64,000 nt of DNA from Ooceraea biroi (GCF_003672135.1 NC_039518.1:2232001-2296000), one strand, 5' to 3'. Counted from the first letter of the stretch, positions 49,321-62,287 are shown. The notes: a model not told the origin generated them from the letters alone. Translations and numbers: made by a program.

Positions 49321-50066
49321 GCATCGCGACGCCGCGACGACAACTTCGCTCCTTCCGTCACGCCACTTCACTTCTATTGACGCACGCATTATCGGCAATC
49401 AGCAAAGGTGACGTAGAACGAAAAAGACGAGATAAAGGAATCTACGCGAAGCGAGTTTATCGATTTTGCGATCGCCAACGCGGCGGATGACGGTTCATCA
49501 CCGACGATAAATCGGATTCGATCGCGTTCCAGCTGGGAGATTCTTCGGTTCGGGCAAGAGTCGACGACCTCTCCCGCTCCCGAATTTGCGTCTGCGAGCG
49601 ACTCGGAGTGACCCGAATCGAGAGCCTCCCGGCTTTTAACGCGAGCGCGATCGAATCACGAGGGCAGTTTCAGTTCAGGGCGGTTATTCGCGGCCGGGAA
49701 GATTTGCGACCGCGTGCCAGCGCGATGTGCATCAATCCACGTGTTATCTCGTGTTCGTGCTAAGTGCGAAACGGCGGCGGCGGTGCGCGCATCGGAACCG
49801 AGGGTTCACGCAAATAGGGGTGAAAGTGTCACGCAGCCCCGTATCGGCACGGAACGGACCGCGCGCGGTCGGAAGTTGCGTTGTGACCCTTGCGGGTTAC
49901 GGTGCAATGTAGAAGCGCGGAATTAACGTTACCATTCGCGTCATAACAGTGTGATTATTTTCACGCGCGCACGCGGCACGTTATTTTTTATACTGTCCCA
50001 TTGTGCTTGTTTCTCTACCCGCAGGTGGCGAGATTTGAATCACGCGTCAATCCGACCGATATACCC

Positions 50067-53000
50067 ATGGCGACCATGAGCAACGGCAACGGGTCCACGA
50101 TGCAGATCAACAGTCGACCCGATGACATTCGCAAGCGGATTATCGGATGTGAGTGTTAAATGTCATGAAATGTCTCTGTGCGGGTGGTGCGAGAAAAGAA
50201 CTCGCATGGTGAAGGAAGGAAGCTCATTCGTCACGTTCGGATTAGAAAGGAAAGAAATTTCCGACGCGTAAATTGTTTTATTTTATTTTATTTTTATTCT
50301 GCTTTTTACATTTTATTTTGATTTTTAGAGAAACACGTGCTTGAATATTTATCTTATCCTGTTGTTTCCTTCCTTTTCCGTTAATTTTTATCTCATTGCC
50401 ACGAATTGAATTATTCTCGTAAATCCGAGAAACATTCTAAATATTGCTTTTTCCGTACAAATATAAATATTAATGCGAACTGTTATTTCGAACGTGTACG
50501 TGGCGAAAATCAAGCGACAAGGACCTTAAGCTCGAGAAGTGAATTATTACGTGTATGTAAAGAAGGTCGAATGCTTTTATATAACCGAACTTCAATTCAT
50601 TGTGACATATGTATTTGCCCGATAGGTTGTCAGGAATTTAGTATGCGTCTTATTAGATATTTCTCATAGGTACTTCGGAATCAATTACTGAAGTATTTAT
50701 CTAGCTTGATCCATTAAAAAGAGAATCAAAAATGAAACTATAAAAATTTCCTAACTAAATCTCACATACTTTTAAGATCGTCTTTATCATTATTAAACAT
50801 TAATAATTTGGAAATCAGATCCTGAAAGTAAACATTACTTATCATTTACATAGTTACTTTGGGTAAATCTACCCGATTAGCGAACCCACCTCCTATCACC
50901 TTGTCCTTGACATATATTATAGAGGTCACCCTCCTGAGTGACCTTCAAAAGGTTTTAGCCGTCGGTCGTTGTTTACTAAAAAGTTATTAACAAAAGAAGT
51001 TTAATGATTTTGCACGAATTTTCAGCTGTCTACGCGAACCAAGAACATAATATTGACATATATTACAAAGGTCACCTTCCCGAATAACCCGCACTAGGTT
51101 TTAGTCGTCGATCGTTGTTTATGAATAAGTTATTAACAAAAGAAATTTTGCAAATATAGTAGTTATTTTGAATATTGAAAGATATAAAAGACGAATATGT
51201 ATATGAACGAAGGAAGGAAAGTCATTTAAAGCAGTGAATCGTTAATATATAGACTAGTTTCTTTTAATATAAGTACAAAGTATTCTTGACTTTAAGCATA
51301 AACAGTTAAATACAAAGTATTCTTTGCTTTAACCTAACCTAAACTAACCTAACCTAACCTGGTTAGGTTATATTTTCCGAAACTGGAGCCTCGGACAGCT
51401 CGTTTTCAGCCCACTTCGCGGGAGGGCAGGGGCTTCGCCCCCCCCCCCCCGCCGGAATCCGCGCCGTGTACCAGGTGATCAAAATCTGTACGGTAAAATC
51501 TGTTACACTGGTTCTGGCGGGGGGCGGGAGGCGAAGCCCCTGCGCCCCGCCCTCCCGCGAAGCGGGTTGAAACCGAGCGTATGTGTCCGGGACTCCAGTT
51601 TCGGAAAATATAACCTTTGGCTTGTTGTGGACGGCTCAAAATTCGTGCAAATAATTAAACTTCTTTTGTTAATAACTTTTTAGTAAACAACGACCGACGG
51701 CTAAAACCTTTTGAAGGTCACTCAGGAGGGTGACCTCTATAATATATGTCAAGGACAAGGTGATAGGAGGTGGGTTCGCTAATCGGTAGATTTACCGTTA
51801 CTTTGTATTTTTTTAATTAGTTTTCTTTATTATAAGAATTGTGTATAGAGTTGAGACTGGCCTTTCATGCGGCAGTGAGGCAGCGATTGAAATCAATGAG
51901 TTAAAATCTCGTTTCCGCTTCGAATTGACGCCCGAGGAACGGATGCACTTCGAAGTCGTACGTTTATATGCCAGGCGTATCTAGGCTACCGACAAAAATA
52001 GTAGCTCTCGCACACGTTCTCGCGAAATTCAGCCTGGCGGAAATAGATCCCCCAGGCAGCACACATTGGTTTCAAAACCGTTTCATAAACGTTTTGCCGT
52101 AACGTTCCATAACCATTTTATTGAAACGTTTATTTAGGAGAAAATGTCCAACGAAAAAACGTTAGGAGAAACGTTTCAGAAACCATCAGAAAAATATTTA
52201 TCGATTCTATATATCAGTGCCTCAAAGATAGACAGAGTTAAGTCACATTTTTGTAAAAAACTATTTTATGAATTACTCTCTAAATTTCGTGCAGTGGAAT
52301 CTCACTCTTTTGAAATATCACTTCAAGTAATAGTGATCTCAAAAGTTTCAAAAGAAAAGAAGAAGAAAAGAGTATTGGATCGGTTTTCCGGATGGTTATT
52401 TATAAGGTGATAACATAAATGTTACTTGCGAGAACGTCACGTCTGGCCTGGCCATCTATCGGTCGCTTGGTGAATCAGAGGTGGGAATCACACACGCTTG
52501 TGTTGATTTTTGTCTCTTGTTCCATAATCGAGTACATTGAAACGTATGATGTAAAAATAATTAATACTCGCAAAGTAAGTAGAAATTACTATTTTTTCTA
52601 TATTAATTATATAATTTCAAATCAATTTAATAAAACACATTTTTCGTTTCTGTGGAAAGGTGAAAAATACGTTTTTAAAATTGAGGTCTAAAAACGGTTT
52701 CTATTTAAACCGTTTCTTAAATGGTACTTTATGTTTCTTAGACATTAGATACGTCTAAGAAACATATATTAGGCTAACATGTGCTGCCTGGGCCGTTTGG
52801 TGCAGCTTTTCAGGATAAGAAACATACGTTTTAATTTATCATCCATGTTCTTTCATTTAATTCTTTTTTTCATCTTTTATTCCAAGAATTTTGCAGTTCA
52901 TCTCTCAGTCATAAATTACGATGTAAAATTTCTAGCGATTGTCAGTATACGAAATGTCGCTCCGATTTCGCGGTATCTTGGATATCGATGATATCGGCAC

Positions 53001-54524
53001 CGATCGCAAAAGCTCCGGAAGCCAAAGGAGGGTGTGCTTCGCTGGGTCTGGGACACCCTGTAGTACGTGTGTGCCGATTACGCGTGAACTTGGAACGCTT
53101 TAGCATTCACCTTGTACACCTTGGCGTTAGGCTTTCTTTCTATAGATCCGCTATAAGTGCGGCCAGTTTTATTCGCGGAAACAAGTCGAATAAAATATCC
53201 AGATCGAAATTGTCTATAGCGGCCGGGGTTTGTTCGATCGGTCCCGATTCTTCAACGACTACGACCACTACGATGACGCAGCATCGCACCACCCACCCCG
53301 TTTCTGAAGTACGAAGGAGAGGAAGAGAGAAGAACAACGACTAGCCGAACGGCTGAAGAAGAGAGGAAGAGCTAAACGTAGAGCGACAGCAAGAGGAACG
53401 CGCGGGGAAGGAAAGGGCGATATTCTCGGGAGGCGAAGCGGAGGGTGGCGCGCATCTCGCGCATGCTGCCTCGCCGAAGGCGAGAGACTAGGGATGAACG
53501 GAAGGGAGGTCACTGGGCTAGAAGGGTGGTAGGGAGAAAGAGCGAGACAGAGAGAAATAGAGGAGAGGAGTGCAAGAAAGAGAGACGCCGCCTGAACGTC
53601 AACATCTAGTCGTGGCGAATCGTGTGAGAGGTGAATAACGTGCTTCGGACCCGGTACCGTTTATCCCCGCTTCAACCCTTAACGCGCATAATCGACGAGA
53701 AACGGCTATCGCCTTCGAACGTAGAAATAGTGTCGCTTCTACGCGCTGCGACTGAGCGGAGAAGTCGGGACCCTGGTGACTGTACCGAGATGACCGAAGG
53801 TGAGCGATTGGCAAGTGATTGAAGGAAAAAGTGGAGGAATTCGTTGACAAAGGTGGAAAAAGCTTATTTTAATACTCTCGCGCTTTTCTCTTATCGCAAA
53901 CTCTGACTCTGAGGATATTGATTCGCTGGAATGTTTGTTTCGCTTTACGTTCAGTGGAGTACGTTGCATGAATATTGTAAAGAGACGTAGCGTTATTATT
54001 TTAAGTTACATTTCATACAATACTTAAGTTCAATCATGCGTCTCTTAGAACATTAGAGCTATTTTTGTAACGTAAAGTCTGGATATTTTTGTCCGCATCG
54101 CACTGTTCTGACTTGTTAGTGCGAAACTTGTTTCGCAACTTTTGCTTCAGTCGAACAGCCATTAAATAAATCGATCAGGATTTTTATTAGGTGTTGTCTT
54201 GAAATGCCACTGTGTCAGATCATCGTCGAAGACTTTGTATTCTCGTGGAATTATAAGTTTTCGAATGTAGGTTGTGTGCACATTGTGTATGACGTATGTA
54301 TATTGATCGGCTCGTAAAGCAGACAGAGGCATAGGAATCAATGGCGAATTGTACGCGCTTTACCGATACGTCTTTTGACTTATAAGAAAAGATCGATTAA
54401 ACTACGGGAAGAAGAAGCTTTAAACGCGCCCGTATACTTGCCATATATTTCAAACTTTTTTTAAATATTTCATATCACTATGTAATAGAGATATCGTAAG
54501 CACGCTAAGAACACACGTGATATG

Positions 54525-54561
<37 letters not shown>

Positions 54562-57500
54562 TAATAATATAAATATAAAATACGTATATAGATATACGTA
54601 TTTTATATTTATATTATTATTATATAAATATTATAAATATTATTATATTGGGTTGGCCAAAAAGTAATTGCGTTTTTTTTATATAAATAAAAGGCGAATT
54701 TTTCATGGGAAGCAAAAACTTTATTAAACAATATATTGTCCATTTTGTTTGCTTATCTTTTGCCATTTTTCAGGCAACTTCATGATTCCGCGCTCAAAAA
54801 AGTTCTTATCTTTTTCAGCAAAAAACAATTCCAACAAAGATTTGATATCCTCATCAGCAGTAAAGGTTTTACCATTCAAGGCGTTTTGCAAAGAACGAAA
54901 CGAATGGTAATCTGATGGTGCCAGGTCTGGCGAATATGGTGGATGTGGTAACGCATCCCATCCAAGCTGCAACAATTTTTCACGAGTGACCAAACTTGTA
55001 CGTGGTCTAGCGTTATCATGGTGAAACACAACACCTTTGCGATTCACCAATTCTCGACGTTTCTGTTTGATGGCAATCCAGTTGACGACAGTATACGTCT
55101 GAATGAATGGTTTGATTCCTTGCAAGCAGCTCAAAATACACAGTCCCACCAGACTGACAGCATAATCTTTCTTTGGTGAATATCCGCTTTTCAAGTGCTT
55201 CGAGCAGGTTCATCACGCTTGCTCCACGATCTTTTTCGTTTGACGTTGTTGTAGACGATCCATTTTTCGTCGCCTGTTATCATACGTTTAAAAAATGGGT
55301 CATTTTCCTCACGTTTCAAAAGAGAATCGCAGATGTCAATACGCTTAGTGAGATGAATTTCTTTGAGCTCACGTGGTACCCAAATATCGAGCTTACTAAT
55401 GTATCCAAGACGTTTCAAATGGTTTTCAACACTCGATTTCGATATGTTAAGATTCTCAGCAATCTCTCGGGTCGTTAAACGCCGATTCGAATCGATCAGT
55501 GCCTTTATTTTGTCATCATCAATTTCGATTGGCCTTCCTGAGCGTGGTGCATCTTTCACATTAAAATCTCGAGATCGAAATTTAGTAAACCAATTTTGAC
55601 ACTGTCGCAGTTTTAAAGCATCTTCGCCATATATTGGGTTGGCCAAAAAGTAATTGCGTTTTTTTTATATAAATAAAAGGCGAATTTTTCATGGGAAACA
55701 AAAACTTTATGAAACAATATATTGTCCATTTTGTTTGCTTATCTTTTGCCATTTTTCAGGCAACTTCATGATTCCGCGCTCAAAAAAGTTCTTATCTTTT
55801 TCAGCAAAAAACAATTCCAACAACGATTTGATATCCTCATCGGCAGTAAAGGTTTTACCATTCAAGGCGTTTTGCAAAGAACGAAACGAATGGTAATCTG
55901 ATGGTGCCAGGTCTGGCGAATATGGTGGATGTGGTAACACATCCCATCCAAGCTGCAACAATTTTTCACGAGTGACCAAACTTGTACGTGGTCTAGCGTT
56001 ATCACGGTGAAACACAACACCTTTGCGATTCACCAATTCTCGACGTTTCTGTTTGATGGCAATCCAGTTGACGACAGTATACGTCTGAATGAATGGTTTG
56101 ATTCCTTGCAAGCAGCTCAAAATACACAGTCCCACCAGACTGACAGCATAATCTTTCTTTGGTGAATATCTGCTTTTCAAGTGCTTCGAGCAGGTTCATC
56201 ACGCTTGCTCCACGATCTTTTTCGTATGACGTTGTTGTAGACGATCGATTTTTCGTCGCCTGTTATCATACGTTTCAAAAATGGGTCATTTTCCTCACGT
56301 TTCAAAAGAGAATCGCAGATGTCAATACGCTTAGTGAGATGAATTTCTTTGAGCTCACGTGGTACCCAAATATCGAGCTTACTAATGTATCCAAGACGTT
56401 TCAAATGGTTTTCAACACTCGATTTCGATATGTTAAGATTCTCAGCAATCTCTCGGGTCGTTAAACGCCGATTCGAATCGATCAGTGCCTTTATTTTGTC
56501 ATCATCAATTTCGATTGGCCTTCCTGAGCGTGGTGCATCTTTCACATTAAAATCTCGAGATCGAAATTTAGTAAACCAATTTTGACACTGTCGCAGTTTT
56601 AAAGCATCTTCGCCATATATTGGGTTGGCCAAAAAGTAATTGCGTTTTTTTTATATAAATAAAAGGCGAATTTTTCATGGGAAACAAAAACTTTATGAAA
56701 CAATATATTGTCCATTTTGTTTGCTTATCTTTTGCCATTTTTCAGGCAACTTCATGATTCCGCGCTCAAAAAAGTTCTTATCTTTTTCAGCAAAAAACAA
56801 TTCCAACAACGATTTGATATCCTCATCGGCAGTAAAGGTTTTACCATTCAAGGCGTTTTGCAAAGAACGAAACGAATGGTAATCTGATGGTGCCAGGTCT
56901 GGCGAATATGGTGGATGTGGTAACACATCCCATCCAAGCTGCAACAATTTTTCACGAGTGACCAAACTTGTACGTGGTCTAGCGTTATCACGGTGAAACA
57001 CAACACCTTTGCGATTCACCAATTCTCGACGTTTCTGTTTGATGGCAATCCAGTTGACGACAGTATACGTCTGAATGAATGGTTTGATTCCTTGCAAGCA
57101 GCTCAAAATACACAGTCCCACCAGACTGACAGCATAATCTTTCTTTGGTGAATATCTGCTTTTCAAGTGCTTCGAGCAGGTTCATCACGCTTGCTCCACG
57201 ATCTTTTTCGTATGACGTTGTTGTAGACGATCGATTTTTCGTCGCCTGTTATCATACGTTTCAAAAATGGGTCATTTTCCTCACGTTTCAAAAGAGAATC
57301 GCAGATGTCAATACGCTTAGTGAGATGAATTTCTTTGAGCTCACGTGGTACCCAAATATCGAGCTTACTAATGTATCCAAGACGTTTCAAATGGTTTTCA
57401 ACACTCGATTTCGATATGTTAAGATTCTCAGCAATCTCTCGGGTCGTTAAACGCCGATTCGAATCGATCAGTGCCTTTATTTTGTCATCATCAATTTCGA

Positions 57501-60500
57501 TTGGCCTTCCTGAGCGTGGTGCATCTTTCACATTAAAATCTCGAGATCGAAATTTAGTAAACCAATTTTGACACTGTCGCAGTTTTAAAGCATCTTCGTC
57601 ATATATTGGGTTGGCCAAAAAGTAATTGCGTTTTTTTTATATAAATAAAAGGCGAATTTTTCATGGGAAACAAAAACTTTATTAAACAATATATTGTCCA
57701 TTTTGTTTGCTTATCTTTTGCCATTTTTCAGGCAACTTCATGATTCCGCGCTCAAAAAAGTTCTTATCTTTTTCAGCAAAAAACAATTCCAACAACGATT
57801 TGATATCCTCATCGGCAGTAAAGGTTTTACCATTCAAGGCGTTTTGCAAAGAACGAAACGAATGGTAATCTGATGGTGCCAGGTCTGGCGAATATGGTGG
57901 ATGTGGTAACACATCCCATCCAAGCTGCAACAATTTTTCACGAGTGACCAAACTTGTACGTGGTCTAGCGTTATCACGGTGAAACACAACACCTTTGCGA
58001 TTCACCAATTCTCGACGTTTCTGTTTGATGGCAATCCAGTTGACGACAGTATACGTCTGAATGAATGGTTTGATTCCTTGCAAGCAGCTCAAAATACACA
58101 GTCCCACCAGACTGACAGCATAATCTTTCTTTGGTGAATATCTGCTTTTCAAGTGCTTCGAGCAGGTTCATCACGCTTGCTCCACGATCTTTTTCGTTTG
58201 ACGTTGTTGTAGACGATCCATTTTTCGTCGCCTGTTATCATACGTTTCAAAAATCGATCATTTTCCTCACGTTTCGAAAGAGAATCGCAGATGTCAATAC
58301 GCTTAGTGAGATGAATTTCTTTGAGCTCACGTGGTACCCAAATATCGAGCTTACTAATGTATCCAAGTCGTTTTAAATGGTTCTCAACACTCGATTTCGA
58401 TATGTTAAGATTCTCAGCAATCTCTCGGGTCGTTAAACGCCGATTCGAATCGATCAGTGCCTTTATTTTGTCATCATTAATTTCGAATGGCCTTCCTGAG
58501 CGTGATGCATCTTTCACATTAAAATCTCCAGATCGAAATTTAGCAAACCAATTTTGACACTGCCGCAGTTTTAAAGCATCTTCGCCATATACATCACGTA
58601 ACTTTTGATGAGCTTGCACAGCGTTTTTCCCTTTTCGGAAGTAATAAAACAAAATATGAGGAAAATGTTCTTTTTGATTTTCCATTTTGAATCGGCGGCA
58701 AACAAACAATTGTTAACGAAATCGTGTACTTTCTTTTTGTAAAACAAGCTTGAACTGTGAGTTGTTAACCTACATAATGAATTTGCGGTTTAGAATGAAG
58801 TTAGTTACATTTCAAGACATGCATGTCCATCTATTGGAAAAAAACGCAATTACTTTTTGGCCAACCCAATATATTATATATATAATATTATATATATTAT
58901 TATTATTATATATTTATATTATTATACCTCTATATTTATAGATAGTATAAGTATAGAGGTACATTTATTTATGTGTGCATAGAAAAATTTATATATTTCA
59001 GTATAGTTCAAATTTGTATAACAATTGGCAGTAAGTGAGTCCGTTATTCGTGTGTCCCACGATAATAAATGTCTGTCATTTAATATTTATGCGATGCTCT
59101 GTTGCGATCGGTATCACATAAATAAATGTTGTACATGTAATGGCTAATCTATTAGGGCTGAATAAATAAATACTTTTTTGCGATGTGTCTCCTGTCCCTA
59201 TGACGACAGGGACAACGACAATGACAACAAACGAGGATAAAACATGCCATCATATTACTTCGCACGAAGTAATTTCGTATTCTGCATAATGGTAGATATT
59301 AGCGTTAGTCGAAGAACATCGCTCATGTTACATATGTAAAGGAATCATTACAGATAATGTGGCAATTTTCAGCGAATTGCGTTTAAATTTCCTGCGAATG
59401 CATTACAAAATATTAGATTCTTGAGAAATTTTCTGTGAAAAGATTTTCTTCTTTATTTTCTATTTATCCTTTATTTATTTTTTAAACTTAATATTATTCT
59501 CCAAACCTTAACTTTTACATTCAAGCACATACTTGAACCTTCAAAATTCATATTATTTTGATGCTAATTAAATCTCGATTTCAATTAGTTTTTATTCAAA
59601 TTCTGAAAATTTTAATTAAATTTTCCATCAAATGGGACTTCAAAAAGATGAGTTCAAGGATTCATGGATTCAAAAAATAGATTAGAATCTGAAAAGAAAT
59701 TTTTCGATTAAATCTCAGTTACTTAGGTATTTCATCAATATATTATCGTCGCTCTGAATATTATTATTAATGGTTTTATCATTCGTTTACAGCGGATGAT
59801 AGTGCGCAGGGGGACACAACGACATGTGGGAACATCCTGGTCGTATTGTCGTGGATCATAGTAATCATAACGATGCCGTTCTCCCTCTTCGTTTGCTTTA
59901 AGGTAAAAATATACTTTGGAAAATTTTCAAGGATTAAATCATTTATTATTATTGTTTACCTAGTAACTACATATGCAGAAGCGATCATTTCAACAAGCAA
60001 TATTTTGCCAACTATAGTTATATATATATATATACGCATGATGTTTATGCATAAATATATCACATCTTTATCCTTTCATCATAAACTTGTTTTCGCTGTG
60101 ATCTTATTATTAGATCCGGTATGCGGTATCATTGGATCACTCAGTGATATGCATCGGTGCGTCACTATCACACGTGTCTTTATAACGTGTTCTCCCATTT
60201 ATAATTCTCATATCGGCGAGATCTCTTTGCTACTAACTGCTTCATAGTAAAAAAACAGACATCAACTTGCGTTGCAGCGCTGTTTATCGATCACTTCCGC
60301 GACTGACATTTCTATAAAAATTATTATTATCTTCCTCGACTTCCAGCAGTATTTAAATTTATTCGCATAAAAAGTTATGGTATTATTAGTTATAGCATAC
60401 TTTATTTTATCTCGAAACTTATATTTCTGAAAATATACCCGCCTCTTTTCTTGAATTTATAGGTCGTACAAGAGTACGAAGGGCCGTCATATTCCGGCTG

Positions 60501-60534
60501 GGGCGTCTTCTATCTGGCGGTGCTAAGGGTCCCG
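50067..60534 (+). CDS. Stomatin/band-7 (SPFH) protein, N-terminal exons only
   Basis: Stomatins are hairpin-anchored membrane scaffolds that gather cholesterol and regulate ion channels (family knowledge). Exon 50025-50148 holds the ATG at 50067 (MATMSNGNGSTMQINSR). Exon 59793-59902 encodes DDSAQGDTTTCG and the membrane hairpin ILVVLSWIIVIITMPFSLFV. Exon 60463-60534 begins VVQEYE, after which the family motif RAVIFRLGRLLSGGAKGPG continues only in another frame: one base is missing near 60480. The rest of the SPFH domain is absent up to 64000. An alternative first exon may exist at 53790. N-terminal exons alone do not allow a choice among stomatin paralogues. Confidence 0.85.
50862..51796. mobile_element. 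Palindromic element with 9-bp target duplication and TTAGG core
   Basis: A 935-bp element with ends GGTAAATCTACC and GGTAGATTTACC, flanked by perfect GTTACTTTG copies at 50853-50861 and 51797-51805. Outer arms of about 150 bp are inverted. A diverged second copy of the arm sequence lies at about 51053-51150. A GC-rich inner palindrome (51385-51610) and a CCTAA/TTAGG tract (51331-51372) fill the middle. It has no transposase. A 9-bp duplication fits Mutator-like elements best, or an 8-bp hAT-type site plus one chance base. Confidence 0.85.
51331..51372. repeat. Short head-to-head CCTAA/TTAGG tract
   Basis: Several AACCTAACCTAA units are followed by GGTTAGGTTA, i.e. the insect telomere motif in both orientations. 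It is inside the foldback element, not at a chromosome end. Confidence 0.85.
52051..52792. mobile_element. MITE with CCCAGGCAGCACA ends
   Basis: A 742-bp non-coding element with inverted ends CCCAGGCAGCACA and TGTGCTGCCTGGG. Subterminal sequence is rich in AAACGTTT-like motifs. The target duplication is unclear. The 88-codon ORF inside (52144-52410) lies wholly in the repeat and shows no domain. Confidence 0.7.
53790..53799 (+). CDS. Possible alternative first coding exon of the stomatin-like gene
   Basis: ATG ACC GAA G followed by the donor GTGAGC. The phase (one base left over) matches the acceptor at 59793, as does the exon ending at 50148, so a second N-terminus MTEA... could be produced. 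Purine-rich sequence at 53300-53790 could be its 5' UTR. No transcript evidence is available here. Confidence 0.4.
54525..54640. repeat. AT microsatellite and long AT palindrome
   Basis: A (TA)n run is followed by a near-perfect inverted repeat centred near 54590, with arms of roughly 35 bp containing ATATAAAATACGTATAT and its complement. The M3 array inserted at a TA immediately after it. Confidence 0.8.
54648..58869 (-). mobile_element. Mariner M3 array, four units
   Basis: On the minus strand: a full-length element (58869-57606, 1264 bp), then three truncated units of exactly 986 bp (57605-56620, 56619-55634, 55633-54648). TA lies at 54646-54647 and 58870-58871. The two middle units encode identical C-terminal halves and N-terminal parts differing by one residue, so they are very recent copies. 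All units carry the TGA after DEPARST. The array lies in the stomatin-like gene's long intron. Confidence 0.93.
59000..59790 (+). other. Intron sequence of the stomatin-like gene, nothing seen
   Basis: AT-rich intron between the M3 array and the exon at 59793. No repeat ends, ORFs or RNA genes were recognised. Confidence 0.5.
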
Positions 60535-60830
60535 GTACGACTAAAAACCATCTCTCGTTATATCAATCTATTCATTTTAAGATAGACGTAAATCCGCGAT
60601 GAGCGTAATTAATTTCGACGTGACACTTGGAGCTAGTTTAGAACTTGGAAATTGTCGCGTAGAAGAATTTCAACTTCCTTCGCGTATATAGTTCTGGTGC
60701 GACTGTGATATTCAGGATCGATACAGTTAAATAATTCGGTTGGCGCATTTATCGTTCCTTCTTCATGATTTCTTTCTCTTGTACGTAATGCCTTCGGCAT
60801 TTTACACGGCGAGCCGTCGAATTATCGAAA

Positions 60831-62190
60831 TTTTATATAAATAAAAGGCGAATTTTTCATGGAAACAAAAACTTTATTAAACAATTATATTGTCCATTTT
60901 GTTTGCTTATTTTTTTGCCATTTTTCAGCAACTTCACATGATCCGCGCTCAAAAAAGTTCTTATCTTTTTCAGCAAAAAACAATTCCAACAAAGATTTGA
61001 TATCCTCATCGCAGTAAGGTTTTTACCAATTCAAGGCTTTTGCAAAGAACGAAACGAATGGTAATCTGATGGTGCCAGTCTGGCGAATATGGTGGATGTG
61101 GTAACAACATCCCATCCAAGCTGCAAACAATTTTTCACGAGTGACCAAACTTGTACGTGGTCTAGCTTATCATGGTGAAACACAACACCTTTGCGATTCA
61201 CCAATTCTCGACGTTTCTGTTTGATGGCAATCCAGTTGACGACAGTATACGTCTGAATGAATGTTTGATTCCTTGCAAGCAGCTCAAAATACACAGTCCA
61301 CCAGACTGACAGCATAATCTTTCTTTGGTGAATATCGCTTTTCAAGTGCTTCGAGCAGGTTCATCACGCTTGCTCCACGATCTTTTTTCGTTTGACGTGT
61401 TGTAGACGATCCATTTTTCGTCGCCTGTTATCATACGTTTAAAAATGAGTCATTTTCCTCACGTTTCAAAGAGAAATCGCAGATGTCAATACGCTTAGTG
61501 AGATGAATTTCTTGACTCACGGGCTACCCCATGTTGTAGACGATCGATTTTTCGTCGCCTGTTATCATACGTTTCAAAAATCGATCATTTTCCTCACGTT
61601 TCAAAAGAGAATCGCAGATGTCAATACGCTTAGTGAGATGAATTTCTTTGAGCTCATGTGGTACCCAAATATCGAGCTTACTAATGTATCCAAGTCGTTT
61701 TAATGGTTTTCAACACTCGATTTCGATATGTTAAGATTCTCAGCAATCTCTCGTGTCGTTAAACGCCGATTGAATCGATCAGTGCCTTTATTTTGCATCA
61801 TCAATTTCGATTGGCCTTCCTGAGCGTGGTGCATCTTTCACATTAAAATCTCCAGATCGAAATTTAGTAAACCAATTTTGACACTGCCGCAGTTTTAAAG
61901 CATCTTCGCCATATACATCAGATAACTTTTTGAGCTTGCACAGCGTTTTTCCCTTTTCGGAAGTAATAAAACAAAATATGAGGAAAATGTTCTTTTTGAT
62001 TTTCCATTTTGAAATCGACGGCAAACAAACAATTGTTAACGAAATCGTGTACTTTCTTTTTGTAAAACAAGCTTGAACTGTGAGTTGTTAACCTACATAA
62101 TGAATTTGTGGTTTAGAATGAAGTTAGTTACATTTCAAGACATGTATGTCCATCTATTGGAAAAAACGCATTACTTTTTGGCTAACCTAA
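60831..62190 (-). mobile_element. Degenerate mariner M3 copy with many single-base indels
   Basis: M3-derived sequence running from a 5' end at 62190 (TA at 62191-62192) to 60831, where the 3' terminal repeat is lost. About 61389-61533 is an internal duplication of the region starting TGTAGACGATC. From 60850 to 61530 it differs from sister copies mostly by one-base losses and gains, often in short homopolymers. From 61530 to 62190 it is much cleaner. It lies between the truncated stomatin-like gene and midnolin exons. Confidence 0.85.
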
Positions 62191-62287
62191 TAATATTAAT
62201 ATTACAGAGTATTTTCTATCAATAAAATTAATTCTATTAATTCGATCTTTGAAGGCTTCCTACTCCTCATTATTTAAAAGTATTGAT

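Noticed and set aside
51331..51372. Telomere end or telomere-associated site
   Set aside because: The TTAGG tract is short, head-to-head and inside an element with a 9-bp target duplication.
52144..52410. 88-codon ORF
   Set aside because: It lies wholly inside the CCCAGGCAGCACA-ended MITE with no recognisable domain.
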